A stretch of 64,000 bases of DNA from an uncultured Roseburia sp. (GTDB lineage Bacteria; Bacillota; Clostridia; Lachnospirales; Lachnospiraceae). Below are positions 36,406-45,759 of the stretch, piece by piece. Below the pieces are notes generated by a model. The model was not told the DNA's origin, did not search any database, and saw only the letters and a program-made list of their open reading frames with translations. The stretch covers positions 34,324 to 98,323 of the forward strand of contig UQNW01000012.1 of the NCBI GenBank assembly GCA_900542495.1, read 5' to 3'. Each line of letters starts with the position of its first letter. Position 1 is the stretch's first letter. The position numbers and the translations under genes are program-made.

Positions 36406-37596
36406 ATGGCAATGGTAGTACAGCACAATCTTACAGCGATGAACGCTAATCGTCAGTTAGGAATCACAACAGGAGCTCAGGCAAAATCTTCAGAGAAATT
36501 ATCTTCTGGTTACAGAATCAACCGTGCAGGTGATGATGCTGCTGGTTTAAAAATTTCTGAGAAAATGAGAAGCCAGATCCGTGGTCTTGACAAAGCATCT
36601 GACAATGCACAGGATGGTATTTCTTTAATTCAGACAGCAGAAGGTGCTTTAAATGAAGCTCACTCTATCTTACAGAGAATGAATGAGTTAGCAGTTCAGG
36701 GTGCTAATGATACAAACCAGTCTATCGACCGTGATGCAATCAATCAGGAGTTAGAGGCATTAACAGATGAGTTAGACAGAATCTCTCAGACAACCCAGTT
36801 CAACAAACAGAATCTGTTAGATGGTAACTTCAAAGATAAAAAACTTCAGGTTGGAGCAAACGCTAATCAGAACATTGAAATCAGTATTGATTCTATGAAT
36901 GCAGATGCTCTTGGTCTTGGAAAAGAGCAGGTAAAACAGGGTGGAACAACTCCTACAGCTGTAAAATATCAGGGAATGTCATATACATACAATGCAAAAA
37001 GCACTGCTGACAAGAATAAAGAGAACGCAATTACACAGTTTAAAAAATCTATCTCTGCTAAAGTTAAAAGTGCAGCATTTACCGCACAGTATGATAATAC
37101 AACAGGCTCTATTTATTACAAAGCAACAGTTGATGGTAAGGAATTAAAATTTAAGTCTGCAGAGAAGGCTCGTGAGGCTTATGTAAATAACCAGAAGGAA
37201 CTTGCTAGTAAGGCTATTACAGAAGATTTCCAGAAATATGTTCAGACAACAGTTACAGAAGCAACAAAAGATGCAGGTGGTGAGATTCGTTATGGTGCTC
37301 GCGTAGATGATTATAAAGCTGCAAATGATACAATCACAAAAGTTCAGGATGCTATTAATAAAGTATCTACACAGCGTTCTGCATTAGGTGCATTACAGAA
37401 CAGATTAGAGCATACAGTTGCAAATCTTGACAATGTATCAGAGAACACATCTTCCGCAGAGTCTCGTATCCGTGATACAGATATGGCAGAAGAGATGGTT
37501 AACTATAGCAAGAATAATATTCTTGCACAGGCAGGACAGTCTATGCTTGCACAGGCTAATCAGTCTACTCAGGGAGTATTATCACTTCTCCAGTAA
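36406..37596 (+). CDS. fliC: Flagellin
   Basis: Flagellin of 396 residues. The N-terminal D0/D1 region (about 1-175: VVQHNLTAMNANRQL, SSGYRINRAGDDAAGLKISEKMR, LQRMNELAVQGAND) and C-terminal D1/D0 region (about 310-396: STQRSALGALQNRLEHT, ending STQGVLSLLQ) are both complete. The central variable part is short (about 135 residues) and rich in Ser/Thr/Lys, fitting O-glycosylation by the adjacent Maf enzyme. It has its own sigma-28 promoter and terminator. Codon use is strongly biased, as for an abundant protein. Confidence 0.95.
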   Translation: MAMVVQHNLTAMNANRQLGITTGAQAKSSEKLSSGYRINRAGDDAAGLKISEKMRSQIRGLDKASDNAQDGISLIQTAEGALNEAHSILQRMNELAVQGANDTNQSIDRDAINQELEALTDELDRISQTTQFNKQNLLDGNFKDKKLQVGANANQNIEISIDSMNADALGLGKEQVKQGGTTPTAVKYQGMSYTYNAKSTADKNKENAITQFKKSISAKVKSAAFTAQYDNTTGSIYYKATVDGKELKFKSAEKAREAYVNNQKELASKAITEDFQKYVQTTVTEATKDAGGEIRYGARVDDYKAANDTITKVQDAINKVSTQRSALGALQNRLEHTVANLDNVSENTSSAESRIRDTDMAEEMVNYSKNNILAQAGQSMLAQANQSTQGVLSLLQ

Positions 37597-37610
37597 TATG
37601 TAAAATAGAA

Positions 37611-37643
37611 AAAGAGTTGACAGTGATGTCAACTCTTTTTTCA
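37611..37643 (+). terminator. Flagellin terminator
   Basis: A perfect 12-bp stem (37611-37622 with 37627-37638), GTGA loop and T7 run. The next ORF begins only 17 bases later with no evident promoter, so some read-through is likely. Confidence 0.92.
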
Positions 37644-37659
37644 TAATTAGGGTGGTAAA

Positions 37660-38001
37660 ATGAATATAAAACAAGTATATACAAAAGTTCTGAGAACGTG
37701 CGTTGGATTTTCGGTGTATGGAACTAAAAAAGTAGAAGCGGAAACAAAAGAATTATTACCTTTGTTAAATGAATTTTATGAACGGTTTTTAAGAGAGAAT
37801 TTATTTGAAATTGATAAAACAGATTATGAAAAACTTCAGTTATTATTTATTAACATAATTAGGGATCTTTCACAAGGATTGAAAAATAACGATGTGGTTT
37901 TGTTGGAAGATGCCATAGAATATGGGCTATTGCCTTTTCTGGAAATATTCGTGGATGAAGATGAAGTGTCAAGGCTAAAGGAGGAAAGCGTGAATGAATA
38001 G
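37660..38001 (+). CDS. Small conserved-looking protein upstream of maf
   Basis: Acidic, helical protein of 113 residues with no family I recognise. It starts with MNIKQVYTKVLRTCVGFSVYG and has amphipathic helices (LLPLLNEFYERFLREN; LLEDAIEYGLLPFLEIF). GGGTGGTAAA precedes the ATG. It overlaps the maf start by 8 bases, so the two are translationally coupled, and lies just after the flagellin terminator. A helper of Maf or a flagellin-associated chaperone is possible. Confidence 0.65.
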   Translation: MNIKQVYTKVLRTCVGFSVYGTKKVEAETKELLPLLNEFYERFLRENLFEIDKTDYEKLQLLFINIIRDLSQGLKNNDVVLLEDAIEYGLLPFLEIFVDEDEVSRLKEESVNE

Positions 38002-39835
38002 GAATATATATAAATCAAATATACAGTTATTTGAAAAAAGCTTTCCGGGAATTAGTAAAATTATAGAAAATCGTAGAAATAGTATTGAGAAAGAAACAGA
38101 AGTATATTTTGAACAAGCAGCAGATGGAAACAAAATCATTAAAGTAAAAAAAGAAGATAGGCAATTATATTTTAGCGGAAAAAGAGAACCAGCTGACAAA
38201 GCAAGGATTGAGATTGAAAAATGGGGGGAAATAGATAAACATGCGGTAGTATTTGTTACGGGTTTGGGCGATATTACATTTTTAAAACAGCTTGTAGTAA
38301 AAATAGTTCCTTCTATACAGCTTGTAATATATGAACCATCTTTAAATGTTTTTTTTAAAGTGATAGAGAATATCGATTTGTCATTTTTGTTTGAGGACAG
38401 AATACCTGCACTGATAGTGGATGGTCTTAATGGCGAGGAAAAAAAAGCAATCGTAGAAAAACTGGTAACTCTTGCGAATATAGAATTCATAAAGCATTAT
38501 GAAAATCGGAGCTGTTCAGCTCTCTTTTCAGCACAGGTTATAGATTTTATGAAACTTTTAGGAAAAACAGTCGAAGATGTGATAGTCGGCAGAAATACAG
38601 AAATCAGATATTCTGCTGTCGAAATGGATAATTTATTTCATAACATAAAATATCTTTGTGAAGGATCCATTACGACACAGCTGTGTGACATTATTCCAAC
38701 AGATATTCCTGCAATTATTGTATCGGCTGGACCTTCATTGAATAAAAATATCATGGAATTAAAGAGAGCAAAGAATAAAGCTTTTATTGTTGCAGTAGAC
38801 ACAGCAGTCAGACCATTAGTAAATGCAGGGATTATTCCAGATATGTATGTGATTGTGGATGGATTAAAACCAAAAGAATTACTGGATTTTGATGAGGCAA
38901 AAAGAATTCCGTTGATGCCAAGTATTACTTCCACGAAAGAAATATTGGAAAGTCATACTGGAAAGAAAATATTTTATTTTGAAGGGCAACGGTTTATATG
39001 GAGCATGATGATGATGAGCGGGATTCCTTTTAGCACGGTCGCGTGTGGAGGATCAGTTGCATGTAGTGCATTTTCTCTTGTATATAAACTTGGATTCTCC
39101 AGAATAATTTTAGTGGGTCAGGATCTTGCGTTAACGGGAAACAAAACGCACGCAGATGGCACTTTTAAAGGTGTCATGGATGAAATTGATACAAGTCGTT
39201 GTATAAAAGTTCCAGGAAACTATGAGGAGGAAGTCCCGACAAGGGGAGACTTCAAGTTATACTTAGACTGGTTTAATTACTATATCGAAGGATGTGAAGG
39301 TATTCATGTTATTAATGCTACAGAGGGTGGAGCAAAAATCGATAACACGGAGATTATGACTTTACACGATGCGATTATGAGAGAGTGCATAAAAGAAGTT
39401 GATATCGATGCGTGCTTTGAAAAATTGAAGCCTATTTTTAACGCAGAGCAACAGCATAAAGCGTTGGAATACCTTAAAACATTTCCTGAAATGTACAGGA
39501 AACTGAAAAAGAAAGTAATAAAATTAAATAAGGAATATCAAAAATTGAAAACAATCTGTGGTAAAAGTATAATTGATAAGAATGCGTATTTAAGGGCATT
39601 GAAAAATATAGAAAATCTAACACAAGAAATTGAAAAGCATGAATTATATGATACAATATCATGTACATTAACGGTCGCAAATTATATTATTGAAAGCGAA
39701 CAGTTTTATGAAGAGGATACTGTGGCTGCTGAAGGATTACAGATTGCTAAGCAAGGAATAGCTTATACAAAAATGGTAGAACAATGTATAGATTTATTTA
39801 TTCCACTCACAGAGGAAACTTTGTTGACGCTATAA
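37994..39835 (+). CDS. maf: Motility accessory factor (Maf) flagellin glycosyltransferase
   Basis: Protein of 613 residues with a central MAF_flag10/DUF115 (MptE-like) domain (about 215-400): DIPAIIVSAGPSLNKNI, IVAVDTAVRPLVNAGIIPDMYVIVDG, and LVGQDLALTGNKTHADG. Maf enzymes transfer nonulosonic acids (pseudaminic or legionaminic) from CMP-sugar to Ser/Thr of flagellin before export. The C-terminal 180 residues are helical. AAAGGAGG precedes the ATG. Its place between flagellin and the legionaminic acid genes fits this role exactly. Confidence 0.9.
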   Translation: MNRNIYKSNIQLFEKSFPGISKIIENRRNSIEKETEVYFEQAADGNKIIKVKKEDRQLYFSGKREPADKARIEIEKWGEIDKHAVVFVTGLGDITFLKQLVVKIVPSIQLVIYEPSLNVFFKVIENIDLSFLFEDRIPALIVDGLNGEEKKAIVEKLVTLANIEFIKHYENRSCSALFSAQVIDFMKLLGKTVEDVIVGRNTEIRYSAVEMDNLFHNIKYLCEGSITTQLCDIIPTDIPAIIVSAGPSLNKNIMELKRAKNKAFIVAVDTAVRPLVNAGIIPDMYVIVDGLKPKELLDFDEAKRIPLMPSITSTKEILESHTGKKIFYFEGQRFIWSMMMMSGIPFSTVACGGSVACSAFSLVYKLGFSRIILVGQDLALTGNKTHADGTFKGVMDEIDTSRCIKVPGNYEEEVPTRGDFKLYLDWFNYYIEGCEGIHVINATEGGAKIDNTEIMTLHDAIMRECIKEVDIDACFEKLKPIFNAEQQHKALEYLKTFPEMYRKLKKKVIKLNKEYQKLKTICGKSIIDKNAYLRALKNIENLTQEIEKHELYDTISCTLTVANYIIESEQFYEEDTVAAEGLQIAKQGIAYTKMVEQCIDLFIPLTEETLLTL

Positions 39836-39889
39836 AACGCTGGTGCTATTAGAAGATATTATATATGTTATAAACCGAGGAGATATCGA

Positions 39890-40879
39890 ATGACTACAAC
39901 AATAATCGCCGAGGCGGGTGTGAACCACAATGGCAGTCTAAAACTGGCAAAGAAAATGATTGAGGAAGCAGCAAAGGCAGGAGCAGACTATATCAAATTT
40001 CAGACATTTAAACCGGAAAAGCTGGTTTCCAAATATGCGCAGAAAGCAGATTATCAGAAGAAAACAACAGGCAGTCAGGAATCGCAGCTGCAGATGTTGG
40101 AAAAACTGGCATTGTCATATGATGATTTTGCGGAATTGAAAAAGTATTGTGAGCAGATTGGGATTGGTTTTCTGTCCACACCGTTTGACGAGGACAGTAT
40201 CCGGTTTCTTGATCGTCTGGACATGGATTTCTGGAAGATACCTTCCGGTGAGATCACAAATTATCCGTATCTGGTGCAGATTGCGCAGACCGGCAGGGAT
40301 ATCGTACTCTCTACTGGGATGTGTGAGATGGATGAGATAGCGGATGCAATGAAAGTATTGGAAGAGAATGGAGCAGGGAATATTTCGCTGCTCCATTGTA
40401 ATACAGAATACCCGACACCATATGAGGATGTAAATCTGCTGGCAATGAAGCAGATGCGAACAGCCTTTAAAAAGCAGGTGGGATATTCGGATCATACGGT
40501 CGGGATTGAAGTGCCGATCGCAGCCGTGGCATTAGGTGCTGAAATTATTGAAAAGCATTTTACGTTAGATAAGAATATGGAAGGACCTGATCACAAAGCA
40601 AGCCTTGAACCATTGGAATTAACTCAGATGATATGCTCTATCCGACATATTGAAAAAAGTCTGGGGGATGGTAATAAGAAAAGAACTGCTTCGGAGCAAC
40701 ATAATATAGCGGCAGCGAGGAAGAGCATTGTTGCCAAATGTGCGATTTCTAAGGGAGATATTTTTACAGAGGCAAATCTTACGGTTAAAAGACCGGGAAG
40801 CGGGATAAGCCCGATGAGGTGGAAAGAACTGATTGGTACAAGGGCAGAGAGGGATTATCTGGAAGATGAACTTATATGA
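39890..40879 (+). CDS. legI: N-acylneuraminate/legionaminate synthase
   Basis: NeuB-family synthase of 329 residues that condenses phosphoenolpyruvate with a 6-carbon amino sugar. The NeuB barrel (IIAEAGVNHNGSLKLAKKMI, KFQTFKPEKLV, GEITNYPYL, EKHFTLDKNMEGPDHKASLEP) covers about 1-260 and a C-terminal antifreeze-like SAF domain about 270-329. Full LegB/LegC/LegH/LegG neighbours make 2,4-diacetamido-2,4,6-trideoxymannose the likely substrate, giving legionaminate and not sialate. It is separated from legG by an inserted XRE-ATPase module. CGAGGAG precedes the ATG. Confidence 0.9.
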   Translation: MTTTIIAEAGVNHNGSLKLAKKMIEEAAKAGADYIKFQTFKPEKLVSKYAQKADYQKKTTGSQESQLQMLEKLALSYDDFAELKKYCEQIGIGFLSTPFDEDSIRFLDRLDMDFWKIPSGEITNYPYLVQIAQTGRDIVLSTGMCEMDEIADAMKVLEENGAGNISLLHCNTEYPTPYEDVNLLAMKQMRTAFKKQVGYSDHTVGIEVPIAAVALGAEIIEKHFTLDKNMEGPDHKASLEPLELTQMICSIRHIEKSLGDGNKKRTASEQHNIAAARKSIVAKCAISKGDIFTEANLTVKRPGSGISPMRWKELIGTRAERDYLEDELI

Positions 40880-40959
40880 TAAACTCCGGAAAAAGCGTAA
40901 ATGTTGCATTATATCTCGCTATGAGTATGACAATTTTGTTGCATGAAATTATAAAATAT

Positions 40960-41050
40960 GTTATTAATAACAATATAGAGGCCAAAATAAAGTAAATATG
41001 TCATGAATGACATAATGATGAATAAATCTGCTGAAATATGTCATTCATAA
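40960..41050 (+). promoter_or_regulatory. Palindromic operator candidates before the XRE gene
   Basis: A 12-bp perfect palindrome GTTATTAATAAC (40960-40971), a near-perfect 16-bp inverted repeat ATGTCATGAATGACAT (40998-41013) and a second partial copy ATGTCATTCATAA (41038-41050) precede the XRE regulator at 41071. Two related sites near the start of an XRE gene suggest autoregulation of the module. Confidence 0.6.
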
Positions 41051-41070
41051 CAAGTCTGGAGGGTGTTGTT

Positions 41071-41397
41071 ATGAATAACGAAGATATGAAATCTATATTT
41101 GATCAGATAAATAATTTAAAAAAACCTGTTACAGAATCCAAAGAAACAAATGCTGCATATGAAAAGGATGCTTTTCGAGAAGTTTTAAATGGAATATCAG
41201 AGGAAATTCAAAGAGTATTGGATGAAAATGATTTCACACAGGAGGATTTATGTCGGATAACAAATATGTCACAGTCCAATATTAGTAAAATACAAAACGG
41301 AAAGGTTGTTCCAAGGATAGAAACACTACAAAAGATTGCGAATGCTACACACACAAGACTTGTAATAAGTTTTGAAAGCATGGAAGGAGAGGATTAA
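41071..41397 (+). CDS. XRE-family helix-turn-helix protein of ATPase module 2
   Basis: Protein of 108 residues. A helix-turn-helix (FTQEDLCRITNMSQSNISKIQNGKVVPRIETLQKIA, about residues 55-92) follows a charged, helical N-terminal extension. GGAGGG places the start at ATG 41071, not at the longer frame from 41038. It ends two bases before the ATPase ATG, so they form one operon. It most likely represses the module through the palindromes upstream; an antitoxin-like partner role is possible. Confidence 0.82.
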   Translation: MNNEDMKSIFDQINNLKKPVTESKETNAAYEKDAFREVLNGISEEIQRVLDENDFTQEDLCRITNMSQSNISKIQNGKVVPRIETLQKIANATHTRLVISFESMEGED

Positions 41398-41399
41398 AA

Positions 41400-42524
41400 A
41401 TGGCAAGTATAACGTCCATTGAGATTAATCAATTCAGGGGAATTAAGCAATTAACAGTTTCTGATTTTTCAAATATCAATCTTATTGTAGGTGATAATAA
41501 TAGTGGAAAAACAACATTTTTGGAAGCAATTCAGTTATTGTTTGCGAAAGCTCAACTCAGCTCTGTTAAAAATATAATAAGGCAGAGAACAGTGCTTAAT
41601 ATTCATGATAATAGTTTTTATACTTCTTTCATTAAAATGTTCAATGTGGAGCAAAATGAGGATTTGTTAGATCTAGATATTTATGCAGAAAGTAATTACG
41701 GTCCGATTGAATTTGAAATGACTGGATGTGAGAAAACCATTTCTGGAGAAGAAGCACTTCAAATTTCAACAATGTCTTCACGTCAAAAAACGTATTATAG
41801 AAAATCAACAACTTTTATCCCCGAAACGGTCAAACTGTTTACAGGTAGTATTATTAGTCAAAATGGTAAAAAAACAATAGAGAAAAATGTTCGTTTCACG
41901 TCTTTAGACAATACAATGGTAGGTCCTGTAACTAAGAGGGAAGTTCAATATATATCTTCATTTGGTCATTTGAGATATGACTTATTGCGGAATATCGTAG
42001 ACAATCCGGAATATAAGAAATTAGCTATCAGCATTCTGAAGAAGTTTGATGAATCTATAGTGGATATTTGTTATACCAAGGCGGATGATGAATCCTTTGT
42101 GGAATCCATTATAACAGAAAATGGAGTAAACATGCCGTTCTCCGTTTATGGCGACGGAATTAAGAAAATATTATATATTTTGAATAAACTATTCGATGCA
42201 ACAGATTCAATTTTGTTGATTGACGAAATTGAGACAGGTTTGCACAAGAAATATTATGATAAATTATTTCCGGTAGTATTTGAGCTGGCTAAAAAACTGA
42301 ATGTACAATTATTTATTGCGACACACAGTATGGAAGCAATTGATGCAATACTGGAGTATGGTAAATATGAAAATGATACCAACAGTAAGGATCCGATTAA
42401 AGTTATTACATTAAAGAAAATCGACTCAAACGATGGAAAGGGAAGTAATGTAGCTGCTCGAAATGTTACGGGTAAGTATGTGTATGAAAACCGCAAGGCA
42501 TTTGAATTTGAGGTGCGCTTATGA
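41400..42524 (+). CDS. OLD/RecF-like AAA ATPase, module 2
   Basis: ATPase of 374 residues related to the one at 33287: Walker A GDNNSGKT (residues 31-38), the same YGDGIKKIL segment, Walker B ILLIDEIETG (Asp275, Glu276) and H-switch IATHSMEA. The N-terminus (SIEINQFRGIKQLTVSDFSNI) is OLD-like, but no TOPRIM domain is attached and none is encoded next to it. AT-rich and inserted between legI and legG, it breaks up the legionaminate gene order. Likely an XRE-controlled defence or toxin ATPase. Confidence 0.82.
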   Translation: MASITSIEINQFRGIKQLTVSDFSNINLIVGDNNSGKTTFLEAIQLLFAKAQLSSVKNIIRQRTVLNIHDNSFYTSFIKMFNVEQNEDLLDLDIYAESNYGPIEFEMTGCEKTISGEEALQISTMSSRQKTYYRKSTTFIPETVKLFTGSIISQNGKKTIEKNVRFTSLDNTMVGPVTKREVQYISSFGHLRYDLLRNIVDNPEYKKLAISILKKFDESIVDICYTKADDESFVESIITENGVNMPFSVYGDGIKKILYILNKLFDATDSILLIDEIETGLHKKYYDKLFPVVFELAKKLNVQLFIATHSMEAIDAILEYGKYENDTNSKDPIKVITLKKIDSNDGKGSNVAARNVTGKYVYENRKAFEFEVRL

Positions 42525-42709
42525 TGACGGAATTAAATCAAATTAATAAGGCTAATAAGGCTGCAGTTGGAACTTTTTTTAGTGTTCGAAATCCGAAAGA
42601 TGCAATGAGATCTTTTGGAACTTTTATTTCTAAAATAGACTGGTCAAAATCTGAATCTTTAAAAAATTTATTTTTGCCATTCATGTATTTAGGAGAGGAG
42701 AAAGAATAG
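42521..42709 (+). CDS. Small protein of ATPase module 2
   Basis: Protein of 62 residues whose ATG overlaps the ATPase stop (ATGA), so it is translationally coupled. Sequence features are modest: MTELNQINKANKAAVGTFFS, then FGTFISKIDWSKSESLKNLF and an acidic end. It occupies the slot where the paralogous module at 33287 has a TOPRIM protein, but shows no TOPRIM residues. No family recognised; it could be a short effector or a remnant. Confidence 0.5.
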   Translation: MMTELNQINKANKAAVGTFFSVRNPKDAMRSFGTFISKIDWSKSESLKNLFLPFMYLGEEKE

Positions 42710-42759
42710 CATTTTATATTTTATACTGAAAGCATAGTAAAAGAAGTAAGGAGAACCAT

Positions 42760-43923
42760 ATGAAACGAATTGGGATAATGACAGGAACAAGAGCAGAATA
42801 TGGATTGTTAAAGTCTTTGATGCAGGAGATTAATAAAGATAATGATTTGGAATTATACTTGATTGTGTCAGGGATGCATCTGTCACCAGAGTTTGGAATG
42901 ACTTATAAGGAAATCGAGGAAGACGGTTTTGAAATAAATGCAAAAGTAGAGATGCTGTTAAGTTCCGATAGCCCGGCAGGAATTAGTAAATCGATTGGTT
43001 TGGGTGTAATTGGATTTGCAGATGAATTTCAAAGAGCAGATTTGGATATGCTGATTTTGCTTGGAGACAGATATGAGGCACTGTCAGCGGCAATCAGTGC
43101 AATGGTCATGAGAATACCGATTGCACATCTTCATGGAGGAGAGTTGACAGAGGGAGCCATTGATGAAGGAATACGTCATTCCATTACAAAAATGAGTTAT
43201 TTGCATTTTACAAGTACAGAACAATATCGGAACAGAGTGATCCAATTAGGCGAAAATCCGGAAAGAGTATTCTATGTGGGAGCACTTGGAGTAGAAAATA
43301 TAAAAAAAATTAACTTGATGACAAAAGAAGAACTGGAGAAATCAATTCATTTTGAAATTGATGAAAATACAGTAGTTGTGACTTATCACCCGGTAACATT
43401 GGAAAATAATACGGTTGAGGAACAGTTCTTAAATCTCTTAAAGGTATTGGACAGAAATCCTAAGATAAGAATGATATTTACAAAAGCAAATGCGGATACA
43501 AATGGCAGAATTGTCAATGAGTTGATAGATAAATATGCAGCTCAAAATAGTGAAAGAGCCTGCGCGTTTATGTCATTGGGACAGAAAAGATATTTAAGTG
43601 CATTAAAGTATTGCAGAATAGTTATAGGTAATTCTTCAAGTGGAATTATTGAGGCACCTTCCTTTGGCAAACCGATTATTAATATAGGAGACCGGCAAAA
43701 AGGAAGAATATGTGCAGACAGTGTGATTAATTGTGGATATACACAGCAGGAAATTCAGCAGGCTATGGAAACTGCACTGACAGAGGAGTTTGAAAATAAA
43801 GCCAGAAACTGTAGAAATCCATATGAAAAGGAAAATACAGCAGCAAATATTATAAGTGTTATAAAGGATTATTTGTTGAATGATAAAATTAAATTGAAAA
43901 AAGGATTTTATGATATAAAATGA
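42760..43923 (+). CDS. legG: UDP-N,N'-diacetylbacillosamine 2-epimerase (hydrolysing)
   Basis: NeuC/LegG-family hydrolysing epimerase of 387 residues: KRIGIMTGTRAEYGLLKSLM, LLGDRYEALSAA, HLHGGELTEGAIDEGIRHSITKMS and GNSSSGIIEAPSFGKP are family hallmarks. In the legionaminate pathway it releases UDP and inverts C2 to give the substrate of LegI. Given LegB, LegC and LegH nearby, LegG is a better reading than the sialic acid enzyme NeuC. AAGGAGAA precedes the ATG, and the stop overlaps legF. Confidence 0.87.
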   Translation: MKRIGIMTGTRAEYGLLKSLMQEINKDNDLELYLIVSGMHLSPEFGMTYKEIEEDGFEINAKVEMLLSSDSPAGISKSIGLGVIGFADEFQRADLDMLILLGDRYEALSAAISAMVMRIPIAHLHGGELTEGAIDEGIRHSITKMSYLHFTSTEQYRNRVIQLGENPERVFYVGALGVENIKKINLMTKEELEKSIHFEIDENTVVVTYHPVTLENNTVEEQFLNLLKVLDRNPKIRMIFTKANADTNGRIVNELIDKYAAQNSERACAFMSLGQKRYLSALKYCRIVIGNSSSGIIEAPSFGKPIINIGDRQKGRICADSVINCGYTQQEIQQAMETALTEEFENKARNCRNPYEKENTAANIISVIKDYLLNDKIKLKKGFYDIK

Positions 43924-44609
43924 GAAATATAGCGATTATTCCGGCCCGAAGTGGCTCAAAGGGATTGAAAGACAAAAATATTAAAGAATTAAATGGAAAA
44001 CCACTAATGGCATATACAATTGAGGCTGCATTAGAATCAGGGATATTTGATTGTGTACATGTGACGACAGACAGTGAGAAATATGCTGAAATAGGAAGGC
44101 AGTTCGGGGCGGATGTTCCTTTTCTGAGGGATGCGAAACTGGCTGGGGACAAGAGCAGTACCTGGGATGCGTTACGTTATGTGGTACAGGAGTACCGGAA
44201 ACGAGGAAAAGAATTTGAACTGGTAACTCTGTTACAGCCAACTTCTCCGATGAGAAACGCCCGGAATATCAGGGAAGCATATGAGGTATTTGAACAGAAA
44301 TCTGCGGATGCGGTCATTAGTATTTGCGAATTAGAACATTCCATTCAGATATGCAATAAATTAGGCGAAAATGGCTCAATGTATAATTTTATTGACAGCA
44401 ATAAAGTTGGAGCCAGACAATTGTCGGATACTTATTATCGATTGAATGGAGCAATCTATATTCAGAAAACAGAGCTGCTGATGAATAAGCAGAATTTTTA
44501 TAACGAAAAATCTTATGCCTATATTATGGACCAGAGACATTCTGTTGATATTGATAACGAACTTGATTTCTTATTTGTCGAGACGTTAATGAAAGACAAT
44601 AAAGATTAA
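43920..44609 (+). CDS. legF: CMP-N-acylneuraminate/legionaminate cytidylyltransferase
   Basis: NeuA/LegF-type cytidylyltransferase of 229 residues: NIAIIPARSGSKGLKDKNIKELNGKPL (nucleotide binding), VTTDSEKYAEIG, LLQPTSPMRNARNI and DIDNELDFLFVE. It activates the nonulosonic acid with CTP for the Maf transferase. ATG overlaps the legG stop (ATGA). The residues do not distinguish legionaminate from sialate as substrate; the choice rests on context. Confidence 0.88.
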   Translation: MRNIAIIPARSGSKGLKDKNIKELNGKPLMAYTIEAALESGIFDCVHVTTDSEKYAEIGRQFGADVPFLRDAKLAGDKSSTWDALRYVVQEYRKRGKEFELVTLLQPTSPMRNARNIREAYEVFEQKSADAVISICELEHSIQICNKLGENGSMYNFIDSNKVGARQLSDTYYRLNGAIYIQKTELLMNKQNFYNEKSYAYIMDQRHSVDIDNELDFLFVETLMKDNKD

Positions 44610-44685
44610 TTTTTGCAGTCGATCATCCGATATATAGACTGTAACCTATCATGGAGCGATAGGAAAAGAACATGGAGGTTCGTCT

Positions 44686-45759
44686 ATGAAAACAGAACAG
44701 TTGATAACATTTCTGATTTCCCCGGAGCAGACAATCGTAGAAGCAATGCAGAAGATAGATGCGAATGCGAAGGGGATTCTTTTTATTACCAATACAGATA
44801 GAAAATTAATAGGGGCGATCACAGATGGAGATATCCGCCGCTGGCTGATTAAGACAGGAAATCTGCAGGAACAGATAAGCCGCCTTATGAACCGCAATCC
44901 TAAGTCCGTGTATCGAAGGGAAGTGGCGTCTGCGCAGGATGTGATGAGACGATATTCGATCACTGCATTGCCTGTGCTCAATTCAAAGGGAATCGTGATT
45001 GACATTCTTTTTGAACAGGAACAGAAAACCGAGGTGAGGGAAGGAAGTCTCTCTTTAGATAAAGTGCCGGTAGTCATTATGGCAGGAGGAAAAGGAACCA
45101 GGTTATATCCTTATACCAAGATTTTGCCCAAACCGCTGATCCCGATTGGGGATATTCCGATTATGGAACGGATTATTGATAAATTCAGGGATGTTGGCGT
45201 GACGGATTTTTATGCGACTGTCAATTACCGCAAGAATATGATCAAATCATATTTCAATGATACGGCAAAAGATTATGAAATAAAGTATGTAGAAGAAAAT
45301 CAGCCATTAGGAACAGCAGGAAGCCTGCGGCTGATAGAAGAAGATTTTGAACAGCCTTTTATCGTGACGAATTGTGATATACTGATCCACGCAGATTACG
45401 AAGATGTCTACCGGTATCACAGGGAAAGCGGCAATGAACTGACAATCGTTTCTGCACTAAAGAATATTGTAGTACCCTATGGTGTTATCCATTCCAGTGA
45501 AAATGGTGCAGTGCAGTCTATGGAGGAAAAACCAAAATTATCATATTTTGTCAATACAGGTATGTACATATTGAATCCTGAATTGAAAAAAGAAATTCCG
45601 GAGGACACATTTTATCATATGACAGATCTTACGGATAAATTATTGAAAGAAAACCGCAAGGTCGGCATGTATCCGATTAGTGAGGATTCATTTCTGGATA
45701 TGGGAGAGTTTGAAGAGATGCACCGTATGGAGAAAAAATTGGATTTGAAGTCAGAGTAA
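44686..45759 (+). CDS. ptmE: Glucosamine-1-phosphate guanylyltransferase-like (CBS + nucleotidyltransferase)
   Basis: Protein of 357 residues with two CBS motifs (about 1-118; GAITDGDIRRWLI) and a C-terminal nucleotidyltransferase domain (about 125-350): VVIMAGGKGTRLYPYTKILPKPLIPIGDIP. This CBS-NTP_transferase fusion matches Campylobacter PtmE, which makes GDP-glucosamine to start legionaminic acid synthesis. Placement directly before LegB supports this. ACATGGAGG precedes the ATG. No PtmF or PtmA homologue is seen in the window. Confidence 0.8.
   Translation: MKTEQLITFLISPEQTIVEAMQKIDANAKGILFITNTDRKLIGAITDGDIRRWLIKTGNLQEQISRLMNRNPKSVYRREVASAQDVMRRYSITALPVLNSKGIVIDILFEQEQKTEVREGSLSLDKVPVVIMAGGKGTRLYPYTKILPKPLIPIGDIPIMERIIDKFRDVGVTDFYATVNYRKNMIKSYFNDTAKDYEIKYVEENQPLGTAGSLRLIEEDFEQPFIVTNCDILIHADYEDVYRYHRESGNELTIVSALKNIVVPYGVIHSSENGAVQSMEEKPKLSYFVNTGMYILNPELKKEIPEDTFYHMTDLTDKLLKENRKVGMYPISEDSFLDMGEFEEMHRMEKKLDLKSE

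Noticed and set aside
39890..44609. Annotating the synthase, epimerase and cytidylyltransferase as sialic acid genes neuB, neuC and neuA
   Set aside because: LegB, LegC, LegH and a PtmE-like enzyme in the same cluster point to legionaminic acid; the Neu reading cannot explain those genes.
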